NCBI GenBank assembly: GCA_047967505.1
Contig: CM106538.1
DNA: 64,000 nucleotides
Origin: Dipteris shenzhenensis
Taxonomy: Eukaryota > Polypodiophyta > Polypodiopsida > Gleicheniales
Strand: one strand, 5' to 3'
Position 1 is the stretch's first letter, and each line of letters opens with the position of its first letter. Positions 55,515-64,000 of this stretch are shown piece after piece. Below the pieces are notes generated by a model. The model ran no database searches, was not told the DNA's origin, and saw only the letters and a program-made list of their open reading frames with translations. Made by a program: the position numbers and the translations under genes.

Positions 55515-56456
55515 AGGATCCATTGGTACATCGACAGCGGTGCATCATCTCACATGACAAATAATCACGAATGGTTCACAGAATTGAAACCATTAGAAGG
55601 TCAAAAGAATGTTATTTACCTAGCTGATAATACACCGAATCCAGTTCAAGGGACATGCATTATCCCTATGAACAATTTAACTGATATGAAAGGATTGGTG
55701 AAAGATGTACTCTATGTTTCAAAGCTTAGCAAGAACCTCTTATCAGTAGGTCAAATGACGAAACACAACTATCGATTCGTCTTCAACGGAGATGAATGCA
55801 CTATCAGAGATAAATCCAAAAGATTTCAGCTAGTAGGAAAAGGTGTCAAGGAAGCACAACGCTTGTACAGAATGCTAGCTACAGTACCAGATATGCATGC
55901 CATGTTAGCTCAACTGCAACAGATTCCACTATCTGCAAAATGGCACAAGAGATATGGTCATATCAATTTCAAGAGCTTACTAGATCTCAGGAATTAGAAT
56001 ATGGAAATTGGGATTCCAAAGCTATAGTTTCTTGGAAAAGTTTGCGAAGCGTGCTGCCTTGGCAAAAAAAAGCGAACCAACTTTAGTAGAGGTATCTCTT
56101 GAGCACGAGGTATTCTTGATTTGATACATACAGATGTATGGGATTATGCCCAAACCCGCAGCATCAATGGTTCACTTTACTACTTGAATTTCATCAATGA
56201 CTATAGTAGATATTGTTGGGTCTATTTTCTGAAAGAGAAATCTGAAATGTTTTCTAGATTTCAAGAATTCAAAGACATGGTAGAAAACCAGACAAGCAGA
56301 AGGATCAAAGTCATGAGATCAAATAGAGGAGGTGAATGCATGTCTTCAGCATTCATGAAATTTTGTAGAAGTCATGGCATTCGAACACAATTCACTTGTG
56401 CAGATACTCCTCAGCAGAATGCAAGAGCTGAAAGGAAGAATGGTACTAGAAGATGA
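55515..56456 (+). pseudogene. copia 3 protease end, GAG-pre-integrase and integrase
   Basis: WYIDSGASSHMT is the retroelement aspartic protease motif. DVLYVSKLSKNLLSVGQM, KWHKRYGHINFKSL and VCEACCLGKKKRTNFS follow, then DLIHTDVWDY, INDYSRYCWVYFL and FCRSHGIRTQFTCADTPQQNARAERKNGT. In the second integrase motif the sequence reads RSNRGGEC where RSDNGGEY is usual, so the catalytic Asp is lost. Stops include TAG 55995-55997 and TGA 56100-56102. Confidence 0.85.
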
Positions 56457-56459
56457 GAA

Positions 56460-56880
56460 GCATCTTCCGAATTAGTGAGGAATTAGTATTGGGCAGAAGC
56501 AATAGCCACTACAAACTACTTGCTTAATTGGCTTCCTACTGAACTGATTCAAGGTATGACACCTTATGAAGCATTCACTGGACATAAGCCACACATTGGG
56601 CATCTCCGCATATTTGGTTGCATAGCATATGCCCACATACATGATCATCATCATCGCAGGAAATTGGATATGAAGTCATGCAAATGCATCATGGTTGGCT
56701 ACAGTGAAGAAAGCAAAGCATGCAAGTTGTATGATCCCATCAGCCACAAGGTCATTATCTCCAGAGATGTAATCTTTGATGAGGAATCAGAATGGAAAAC
56801 CTCAAACACATAGGAGATAGACGCATCGATTTCACACTCATCTATAGAAACGGTTGATGAAGAAGAGTAAGAATTGCCAG
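56460..56880 (+). pseudogene. copia 3 integrase C-terminal part and linker
   Basis: It reads IQGMTPYEAFTGHKPHIGHL, RIFGCIAYAHIHD, DMKSCKCIMVGYSEESKACK and IISRDVIFDEESEWKTS. It is about 90% identical to 30661-31051, with a 13-base insertion near 56480 relative to it. Confidence 0.88.
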
Positions 56881-57024
56881 AAACACCCCAAGCAAAGCCA
56901 CAGCAGCTCAGATGGTCTACTGGTTGAAACCACCACCTATGCTCTTATGACTACCATCATGGCTGCAGAAGAGCTAGTGTACTTTGAAGATGCAGTTGAT
57001 AGCCAGAATGGCAAATTGCTATGA

Positions 57025-57352
57025 ATGAAGAAATGGATGCTTTGTATAAGAATGATACTACGGAATTATGCAACCTTCCACCAAGAAAGAAGGCCATACA
57101 AACAAATGGGTATACAAAGTGAAGTACAATCCAGATGGAAGTATTCAAAGATACAAAGCCAGACTAGTTGCAAAAGGATTTGCACAGCAATATGGTCAGG
57201 ATTGTGATGAGACTTATGCTCCAGTAGCAAAGATGGATTCCACACGGTACTTGATATCACTAGCAAAACTCAATAAATGGAATATGTATCAGCTCAAGGT
57301 CAAGAATGCATTTCTCAATGGTTACCTAGACGAGGAAGTCTACATGCAATAA
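57025..57352 (+). pseudogene. copia 3 reverse transcriptase, first part
   Basis: It reads NKWVYKVKYNPDGSIQRYKA, RLVAKGFAQQYGQDCDETYAPVAKM and MYQLKVKNAFLNGYLDEEVYMQ, the fingers of copia RT. The usual MDVKTAFLNG Asp is Asn or missing (VKNAFLNG), removing a catalytic residue. TAA at 57350-57352 falls at the Gln position of the common MQQPxG phrase. Similarity ends soon after, before YVDD. Confidence 0.85.
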
Positions 57353-57419
57353 CCTGCATGTTATGTTAGCACTGACCCTCCAAAGTCAAGGGTATCATAC
57401 TTCTCTGCAAGCAATGGAG

Positions 57420-59570
57420 ATCAAATTCGGTAGAGGCCCAAATTAGGGATGCCTTCAAAAATAGGCAATAACTTCATAGTTGATTTTAGCTGCTGCCTCT
57501 TTAGAAGAAATTTCTTGGCTTCAATCCAAAAACTCAAGGTTGAAGGCAAAAAAAAAAAGTGCTCTAGGACGAGCTTCGTACTTCAAGAAGATTGAATAAC
57601 TAATGGAGATGTGCTCGGTGCTAAACAAGCACCTAAACAAAAGGCCATGCCAGTGTAGACCAGATGATAAGGATGACCTATGCAGGTCAAGGAGGCCACT
57701 GGTTTGCTCTGCATATGTCGTCCACTATGTACATCTCAGCTACATCAACAAAGACTACGAGCTCTAAGATAGTTGTTGGCTAGGGAAGCCAGCAAGGAGG
57801 CACCCAACCCACTGTCGATTTGGCACTTGGTTTTGACGATGGGTCCACTGCCCATTCTTTATTTATTAACACCCACCATCCATGGGCTTGTACTTGGCCC
57901 CACTACTTCTCTAATTGGTTCCTCCTCTCTATGTTCACTACGGCCTTGCCTCCCCTTGCTGAGACATTACTTGCCACTATTGAAGTCATTCCCATGACCA
58001 TGTTCATGCCAATGAACATTTCATCAGCCATCCCAAGTAGGGACAACTTCATAGTCACTTACTGCACCATGAGAGTTGGCCCTATCAAGTGACCCAAATG
58101 TGGCATCTATTTCGTGGTCTTTAAGGTACCAACCCCGAGCACACATCATCCCTCTTGATTACTTTCCTACAGAAGTTTATTTTTACAACCATGCTATGCA
58201 TGAATTTGACCTCACGGTCAAGGCTAAGGTAGAGCGACAGAGAGCCACTTACAGAGTAGAGTTGATTGCTCAAACATTATTAAATTACTTTACATATCTT
58301 CTTAGGATTTTAGAATGATTGTTTCCTATTGTGGCTTAATCTATTAGAGGTGTGCCAAAGCCCCATCACCAAATGGATGGAGCCTCACGTGTAGCACAAA
58401 GGTATAAGTGTGAATTTGTGCACTTTCTGATGTGGTCAAGGTGATGGACCAATGTAAGGAAGAGTGGAAGAACCATCCTGATGACGTACTAGTAGGCATT
58501 AATGCCATATATCCTTGGCCACCACTAGTACCTCTTAGGCTTAGAGCTTGGTCCCTCTATAAATCCCCTTCCTTGTTTGTCGATTGCTTCTCAGTGACAA
58601 TGGTTTGCCACTCAAGCCTCTTTGTCTCACCAACACTTGAGGAGGTTTAGCCCCCTAGTTTCAAACATCTTGTTTGAGCTAGCCCATGATCTTGCTGCCA
58701 CATAGACATGGACACAGATGGAAATACATTGAGGAAAACTGTAGTATTTTGGTAGATCCATAATGCTAACTTTATTGATTTGTCATGGAAATACTTGCCT
58801 CTCCTTCCTTGCCTTTCAACGTCCTCTTAAACCATCTCCTTTAGAGAATTAAGCTCCTTCTCCAAAGCTCATATCCACCTCTCCAATAAATATTGAGCAT
58901 GTAGGAGTGTTTGCTATTGATGATAGTTTTGCAAAGTCTAAACACAATTTCCTTAGTTTTTGAAAGTACTTTTTCCCTTCCTTGATTGATTGAGTCTTTT
59001 AGTAGACATAAGGAGCCTCTCTTGTGGACCTAACTAAGGATTTCAAAGCATCATGCACAGTGGAGTTCATATTTTGAGAAGCTTGCAAATAAATTGCAGA
59101 GCACAGCCATGCATAGCGGCCGAGGAGTTGCCTCTATCAACACTTGAGGTGCACATTGCCATCCACTCTTAGTCTCCTCCATGTGGCTCACGACCATCTT
59201 CCTTTGTCTCTCACAAAGATCCAACCACGGAGGGAGAATTCCATTCATATAGTGAGTCCCATGGATGTTTTTATCGAAGCTATGTTTATATATTAATATA
59301 ATGGTGAAATTTGATTGAGCTCACTTTTTACTTTCACAATATTACTAGATAGTATATTTTTATATATTTTCTTTGGAATTTTGAAGCAAAAAATGTAAAT
59401 CTTGGCAAAACTTTAATTTTTTTTGCATAAAATTTTCAAATCTTGGAAAATTTTTCAAATATTTATTTTTGTTAGGGCATACAAACTTTTGAAACCAATA
59501 TAAAAGTTTAACTTCTTAACAAAACTAACCATCCATGATAGTAACAGAGAACACATATTAGAGTAGCCTC
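57420..59570. other. no supportable gene
   Basis: Plus-strand frames at 57773-58092 and 58432-58650 have unremarkable composition and no motif. The latter could be a decayed gene piece (MDQCKEEWKNHPDDVLVGIN), but nothing supports a name. Confidence 0.45.
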
Positions 59571-59842
59571 TATAGTAATTGCAAAGGGAAACTACCAAAG
59601 TCCGACCACCATTTGCCGACCACCATTTGTGAGTGTGGCAGTTCTGTACAAAGAGATATTAAGCACAGCTTTGAAATTTGGATCACCCTTATCTCTATTA
59701 GGTGCTTTCTTCCACTATTTAGAACCCATGACATACGTTGGCTCCTTACAGTAAAGGCATGGATATTTTGAATTGCCTCCTTTGCTTTTGTTGAGAGGTC
59801 ACCTGCCATTTGCCACTCCACTTGGAACTCACCTTTGCCTTT

Positions 59843-60064
59843 GACATGAAGATGCCCTCCTTGAACTTGATTTTTAATAATTGTTGCTAGTCCTCTGTTC
59901 TAACCTACCATTGAGAAATCCAAGGTTCTTTGAGTTGTGCAATTGAAGAACCAGACATGAAGATGCCCTCCTTGAACTTGATTTTTGATCATTGTTGTTG
60001 GTCCTCTGTTTTAACCTATCATTGAGAAATGTGAGGTTCTTTGAGTTGTGCAATTGAAGAATTA
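59843..60064 (+). repeat. 111-bp tandem duplication
   Basis: Units begin GACATGAAGATGCCCTCC at 59843 and 59954 and end in GTGCAATTGAAGAA. About 10 differences. Confidence 0.9.
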
Positions 60065-60299
60065 GACATTAATACATTATGCTTATGGAAAACCATTTAA
60101 AATCTAAGTATGTGCTTATCGCAAGTCAGCCCAACCACCAAATGTGCTTTTCTAATTGCACACTGGCATGTTTTCAGTTTGCTTTTGTAATTGATGGATC
60201 AAGAGCTCTATTCATTTGTGTGGTAGTCACTCATTCAATCTTTTTTTCCTTGACAATTTTTCATTGATCCAACTTTATACCAAATTTGAGATGTATTTG

Positions 60300-61460
60300 G
60301 CACTCTTCAAATGCAATCTCATAAAATTCAACCATTCTCCTTTGCACTTGTTGAACGTCGACAAAAATGTTGTTCCAACGATTATACACAGTGCCTCCCT
60401 CGTCACTTTCATGCACCCCTTCAATATGCAAACAAGGTCCAATATAATCATCGACTTGTTGGTTGAGTAGCCCTCCTAACTTCTACACTTCTGCATGCTT
60501 GGATATGAGCACGCGTTTATTCTCTGATCTTTCAAGGTTGATGACACTGCTTTGAAAATAGAGGTGTAAGCTTTCTTGCTCACTCCATTGTCATCAAGTG
60601 CCTCTTGGATTACATTCACATCAACTTTTTTGCTATCTACAAATTGTTGCATAGTGTTGCATTTGACTATTTTCTCCTCTAGCATACTTTTCGCAACATT
60701 AATTGACAATAAACCTTTCATTGGTTTTACTGGAACAACAAAATAGGATCAACATTCTCCTTTTGAAACTCTAGTATATTCCTACAACAAGCACACACAC
60801 AAGAGGTTTTCTATGTTAAATTGCTACTATCATTGAGTGATCATTATCTTTGTGTTGCATTTAAAATAGCAAAAGCAAAAGAAAATATACCTCGCTTCGT
60901 GAACTCTACGCTTGCATCCTCTACTACTAGCTTTCAATTTTGCAATGTTGCAAATTTTTCTATTTCTGAGCCTTATCTCGCAATGGAGTGCTTTCTGTTC
61001 TAGCTTTCCTCAATTTCTCCTTTGTCTTCGTGTATGCTTCAATTTTCTTCTATAGTTTCTTTCTTAATCTAGAGCTTTCTACTGTTTGTTGCATTGTCAT
61101 CTGTTGATACAAGTACTTTTGTATTTTTGCAACAACAGATTGAGTTATGACATATCCATGCAGTCGCTTATGTCATCGCCCACTAACTTCAACAATGTTG
61201 TTGGACTGAAAATTTCAGAAATAGAGTTTTTGATTGGATATTTTAGATAAATGCCTCCATCACACCATAAATCATAAGATGTAAGCCTTCTTTTCTCATG
61301 TTCTCTCTTCGCATGGTACCTAGTTGTGGATCTTTTGTCGTTTTTGCACAAGCGCGTACTAAATTGGATTGCTCTTCAATGGCATATATGGTCTCATGCT
61401 ACCATTTTTTTGAGCGACGTCCCATTGCTTCACATCCTCATCATCCTTTTATAAAACAAA
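60300..61460 (-). pseudogene. decayed minus-strand frames of unknown element
   Basis: The part at 61145-61351 and beyond reads RLTSYDLWCDGGIYLKYPIKNSISEIFSPTTLLKLVGDDISD...NLLLQKYKST. The part at 60476-60721 reads INVAKSMLEEKIVKCNTMQQFVDSKKVDVNVIQEALDDNGVSKKAYTSIFKAVSS. Both look like real folded protein, broken by stops between. The style resembles uncharacterised element proteins of seed-free plants; a relation to the frames at 5653-8682 is possible but unproven. Confidence 0.45.
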
Positions 61461-61635
61461 GTGTTGGCGATGATAGTAAGCCTTAAAAACAAAGATGTGT
61501 GGAGATTAATCACAAGATCTTGACACAGGAGCTAAACGTATCTATTGCCAACACGAGTCAAGATTTGCGTGAAATCTGCTTTAAAGAAAGAATCTTTTAG
61601 GAGCATTTAATGAGAATCCATTTTTGTGTATTTTG

Positions 61636-61711
61636 GAGGAAAGAAAAATAAAGAAATTATGAATGATTACAAGGCCCCAAAATCAGTTCTCTTTTTTCCT
61701 AATGTTGTGGC
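61636..61711. mobile_element. one end of a MITE related to 41493-41975
   Basis: GGAAAGAAAAATAAAGAAAT through CAAGGCCCCAAAATCAG and CTCTTTTTTCC followed by TA matches the right end of the foldback element at 41925-41977 with several changes. The opposite end was not found nearby. Confidence 0.65.
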
Positions 61712-61989
61712 TTTCAAAGATGAAATCTTAGTCAAAATTTGTTCTGAGAATCCAATGGAGCCCTCTTCTGAACGTATTCTGAATAGTAAGCAAAGCCATG
61801 CTGAAGTTCTAATAACCTTCAGCCAAGCCATCCAATCACACTTGAATACTATTGGCCGCTAATTAGTGTTCCCTAGTTTGATTCTAGGACAACATACAAG
61901 AACAGCCCAAATGGCTGCCTAAAGTAGAAGAATGAAAGTACAATGTCTAATATATACAAGGCAAGTCTTCAACTCTTGAACTTGACTCT

Positions 61990-62319
61990 TCCCCAAATTG
62001 TTTAACATAGCTAGAGATTCCAAAAGTCTTCTCCCACCTATGGCTCACCCTCCCCATTTCTCCTATGGCCTTTATCACCAATCGTACCAGGAAGAAATGA
62101 ATCTTGATAGCTAGCTTCTCACCACAATGCACATTATTATCATCATCACAATGCCCAGTGTCTTTAAGCCTCGCATGCATCTCTTTGCTTTGGGCATTTC
62201 TCCTATCCTCACCATATATATAGCATTATTGCTTTAGTACAACTAGATTTAAGGTCAGCATGTATCCCTTTGCTTTGGGCTTGTCTCGTATCCTCAACTC
62301 CAATGTAGCCTTACTTTTC
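61990..62319 (-). pseudogene. decayed E+/DYW-domain remnant of the PPR gene
   Basis: Just past the PPR stop the minus strand reads GVEDTRQAQSKGIHADLK. Further on comes a second, similar phrase, RRNAQSKEMHARLKDTGHCDDDNN, followed by HCGEKLAIKI. Plant DYW proteins have a phrase of the type D-x-R-H-x-Q-S-K-E-I-H-x-x-L, then H-x-E-K-L-A-I, before the deaminase core. The core HxE/CxxC zinc residues and the terminal DYW are not recognisable here. The two similar phrases suggest a small duplication before decay. Confidence 0.55.
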
Positions 62320-64000
62320 CTAGATAATGTAACCTTCCTCCCATATGTGTGCATCGGCATATATGTTTGCCATCAAGACATATAGTGTAGAAAGTTGTTC
62401 ATCTAATCCAACCGCACTTTGAAAGGCCCACCTTCCAAGCCCGACATTCTTCCACTTTTGACAAGCACCCATTACGGTCAACCAGACAATAGTGTTAGGT
62501 TGAAAAGGCATCTTCTCCACTACAGACACCGCCTTCTCCAATTGGCCTGAACGGCCGAGGAGATCAATCATGCAAGTATAGTGCTCAATCATCGGGATAA
62601 TGCCATATTGTTGGCTGATAGCCTGAAAGTATTCTAAGCCCTTCTCCACTAGACCTACATGACTGCATACAGTTAGAACACTCAAAAAGGTCACCCCATC
62701 TGGCTGCATGCCTTTAAGGCTCATTCTCTCCAACAAAGAAAAAACAGGTTCACTCTCTCCCTGGTAGGCATACCCTGCAATCAATGCATTCCATTGTACA
62801 ACCTCCCTTGTAGGCATTGCATTAAACAAGTTATGAGCATCAACCATGCTTGCACACTTAGCATACATGTCAATAAGACTGGTTGCCACAATTGTGATAG
62901 TCTCAGAACCAACCCTGCTAGCTTGAGAATGAAGTTTCTTTCCAGTTTCCAGAGCTGCCGTGTAGGCACATGCTTTCAGGATAGCGACAAAGGTCACGCT
63001 GTCTGGTGACAGACCTTGCTCTTGCATCTGTGCATAAAGTTTAGAAGCCTCCTCACCTTCTGTCATTTGAGCATACCCTACAATCATGGTGGTCCACAAG
63101 ATCACATCACGATCGGGCAATACATCAAAGACACGCCGTGCATCCTCCATACTGCCACATTTGGTATATATATCGACCAACACAGTTCCAAGAAATACAT
63201 CGAGCTCAAGGCCACTCTTTACTATTTGGGAGTGGATGGCTCTACCTTTTACCAGGCACCCTGCTTTCACAAACTTGCCCTTGACTTGCTTCCCCTCTTC
63301 TAGTGCTGTCAGGCTACCACAAGCTTTCAAAGCACCAACAAAAGTTTGTGAATTTGCTTTGACACCATCAAGGTACATCCGTGCATACAACTCCAAAGCT
63401 GGCGCACTGTCTTCTTGCTCGGCATACCCCAAAATTATGGTAGTCCATGTAACCACATCACGACGAGGCAAATCATCAAAGACGCATTGTGCATCCTCCA
63501 TGCTCCCAAGTTTCACATACATGTCAACTAAGGCTGTTCCTACAAATAAATCTGACTCAAAGCCTCTCCCTATTATTTGGGACTGGATAGCTCTTCCTTT
63601 TTTGAGGCACGCTGTTTTCAACAATCTCCAGTCAACTTGCTTGCTCTCGTCCACTACTACTAGACTGCTGCAAGCCTTCAGTGCACCAACAAAGGTTCGC
63701 TGATCTGCACTGACACCTTCCTGGTGCACCTGTGTATACAATGCTAAAGCCAGTGCACTGTAATTTTGCTCAGCATAACCCAGGATCATGATGTTCCAAG
63801 TCATAACAGGATGATCAGGCAACTCGTCAAAGACCCTCTGTGCATCCTCCATGCTGCCACTTTTTGAGTACATATCCACTAATGCTGTTCCCACGAATAG
63901 ATCTACTTCAAAGCCCCTCTTAATTACCTGGGAGTGTATGGCTCTACCTTTCACGAAGCACCCTGTTTCTTGAGATTTCCGATCACCTTGATTCCCCTCT
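62320..64000 (-). CDS. PLS-type pentatricopeptide repeat protein, 5' end outside the window
   Basis: An uninterrupted frame of about 560 codons enters from the right edge and ends at TAG 62320-62322. It is built of PPR modules in 100-residue blocks, each with GRAIHSQI-type, LFVGTALVDMY.K.GSMEDAQ, VFDDLP..DVVTWTTIILGYAEQ and TFVGALKAC phrases; three blocks are close copies. The later modules (DAHNLFNAMPTREVVQWNAL, YTCMIDLLGRSGQLEKA) lead to an E-type motif (PNTIVWLTVMGACQKW...LYVLMANIYADAHIWEEG), which stops short after GYII. PLS proteins bind organelle RNA one base per module and usually take part in C-to-U editing. This copy lacks the DYW deaminase domain and would need a partner if it still works. 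The stop lies where the E motif normally continues. Confidence 0.92.
   Translation of the reverse strand, partial: EGNQGDRKSQETGCFVKGRAIHSQVIKRGFEVDLFVGTALVDMYSKSGSMEDAQRVFDELPDHPVMTWNIMILGYAEQNYSALALALYTQVHQEGVSADQRTFVGALKACSSLVVVDESKQVDWRLLKTACLKKGRAIQSQIIGRGFESDLFVGTALVDMYVKLGSMEDAQCVFDDLPRRDVVTWTTIILGYAEQEDSAPALELYARMYLDGVKANSQTFVGALKACGSLTALEEGKQVKGKFVKAGCLVKGRAIHSQIVKSGLELDVFLGTVLVDIYTKCGSMEDARRVFDVLPDRDVILWTTMIVGYAQMTEGEEASKLYAQMQEQGLSPDSVTFVAILKACAYTAALETGKKLHSQASRVGSETITIVATSLIDMYAKCASMVDAHNLFNAMPTREVVQWNALIAGYAYQGESEPVFSLLERMSLKGMQPDGVTFLSVLTVCSHVGLVEKGLEYFQAISQQYGIIPMIEHYTCMIDLLGRSGQLEKAVSVVEKMPFQPNTIVWLTVMGACQKWKNVGLGRWAFQSAVGLDEQLSTLYVLMANIYADAHIWEEGYII

Larger units (their letters stand above)
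54302..57410 (+). mobile_element. Ty1/copia element 3, heavily mutated, 3' part missing
   Basis: Gag, a weak zinc knuckle, protease, GAG-pre-integrase, integrase and the first part of RT occur in order. The element stops within RT at about 57352-57410, with no RNase H, polypurine tract or 3' LTR. Many stops and frameshifts. It is the family source of the fragment at 30661-31051. Confidence 0.88.

Overview
This is eukaryotic nuclear DNA from a land plant. The evidence is two AP2/ERF (DREB-type) transcription factor genes, a PLS-type pentatricopeptide repeat (PPR) gene, plant-type Ty1/copia and L1-like retroelements, and a plant nuclear tRNA-Ile(AAU). The wording of the PPR repeats and the low gene density suggest a fern or other seed-free vascular plant; this is an inference and a search is needed to settle it. 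Only about four genes look intact or nearly so. Most of the rest is transposon remains in several stages of decay, plus simple repeats.

Layout. 1-3.9 kb: a fairly young copia element with intact integrase, RT and RNase H, but with the gag zinc-knuckle segment inverted and the protease missing. 4.2-8.7 kb: decayed minus-strand reading frames (a coiled-coil frame with three amber stops, a frame with a GHGKG motif) and an array of small hairpin repeats. 8.7-13.6 kb: AT-rich, no gene seen. 13.6-18.7 kb: LTR-derived sequence with a recurring 17-base hairpin, broken PPR-like pieces and a triplicated TATA-containing block. 19.5-20.1 kb: microsatellites. 24.8-25.5 kb: DREB gene 1 (minus). 27.8-31.3 kb: a copia remnant next to an L1-like 3' end that itself contains a copia integrase-linker fragment. 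31.7 kb: tRNA-Ile. 32-40 kb: tandem duplications, one strong hairpin, a decayed frame. 40.4-45.1 kb: an L1-like LINE on the minus strand, interrupted by a 483-bp foldback MITE. 45.5-47.0 kb: DREB gene 2 (plus) behind a promoter rich in ACGTG. 47.7-52.6 kb: decayed minus-strand frames and long pyrimidine/guanine tracts. 54.3-57.4 kb: a third, heavily mutated copia element. 57.4-62 kb: gene-poor, with a decayed frame and a MITE end. 62.3-64.0 kb: the 3' part of a PPR gene (minus) that has lost its DYW domain and runs off the window.

The two DREB genes, the tRNA and the PPR gene do not form a functional cluster. I found no CRISPR array, operon or clearly new system. The more unusual signals are the internal inversion in the first copia element, pair-preserving hairpin repeats in the LTR region, the LINE/copia chimera, a repeated Gln/Arg-to-stop pattern consistent with C-to-T decay, and the large number of two-copy tandem duplications.
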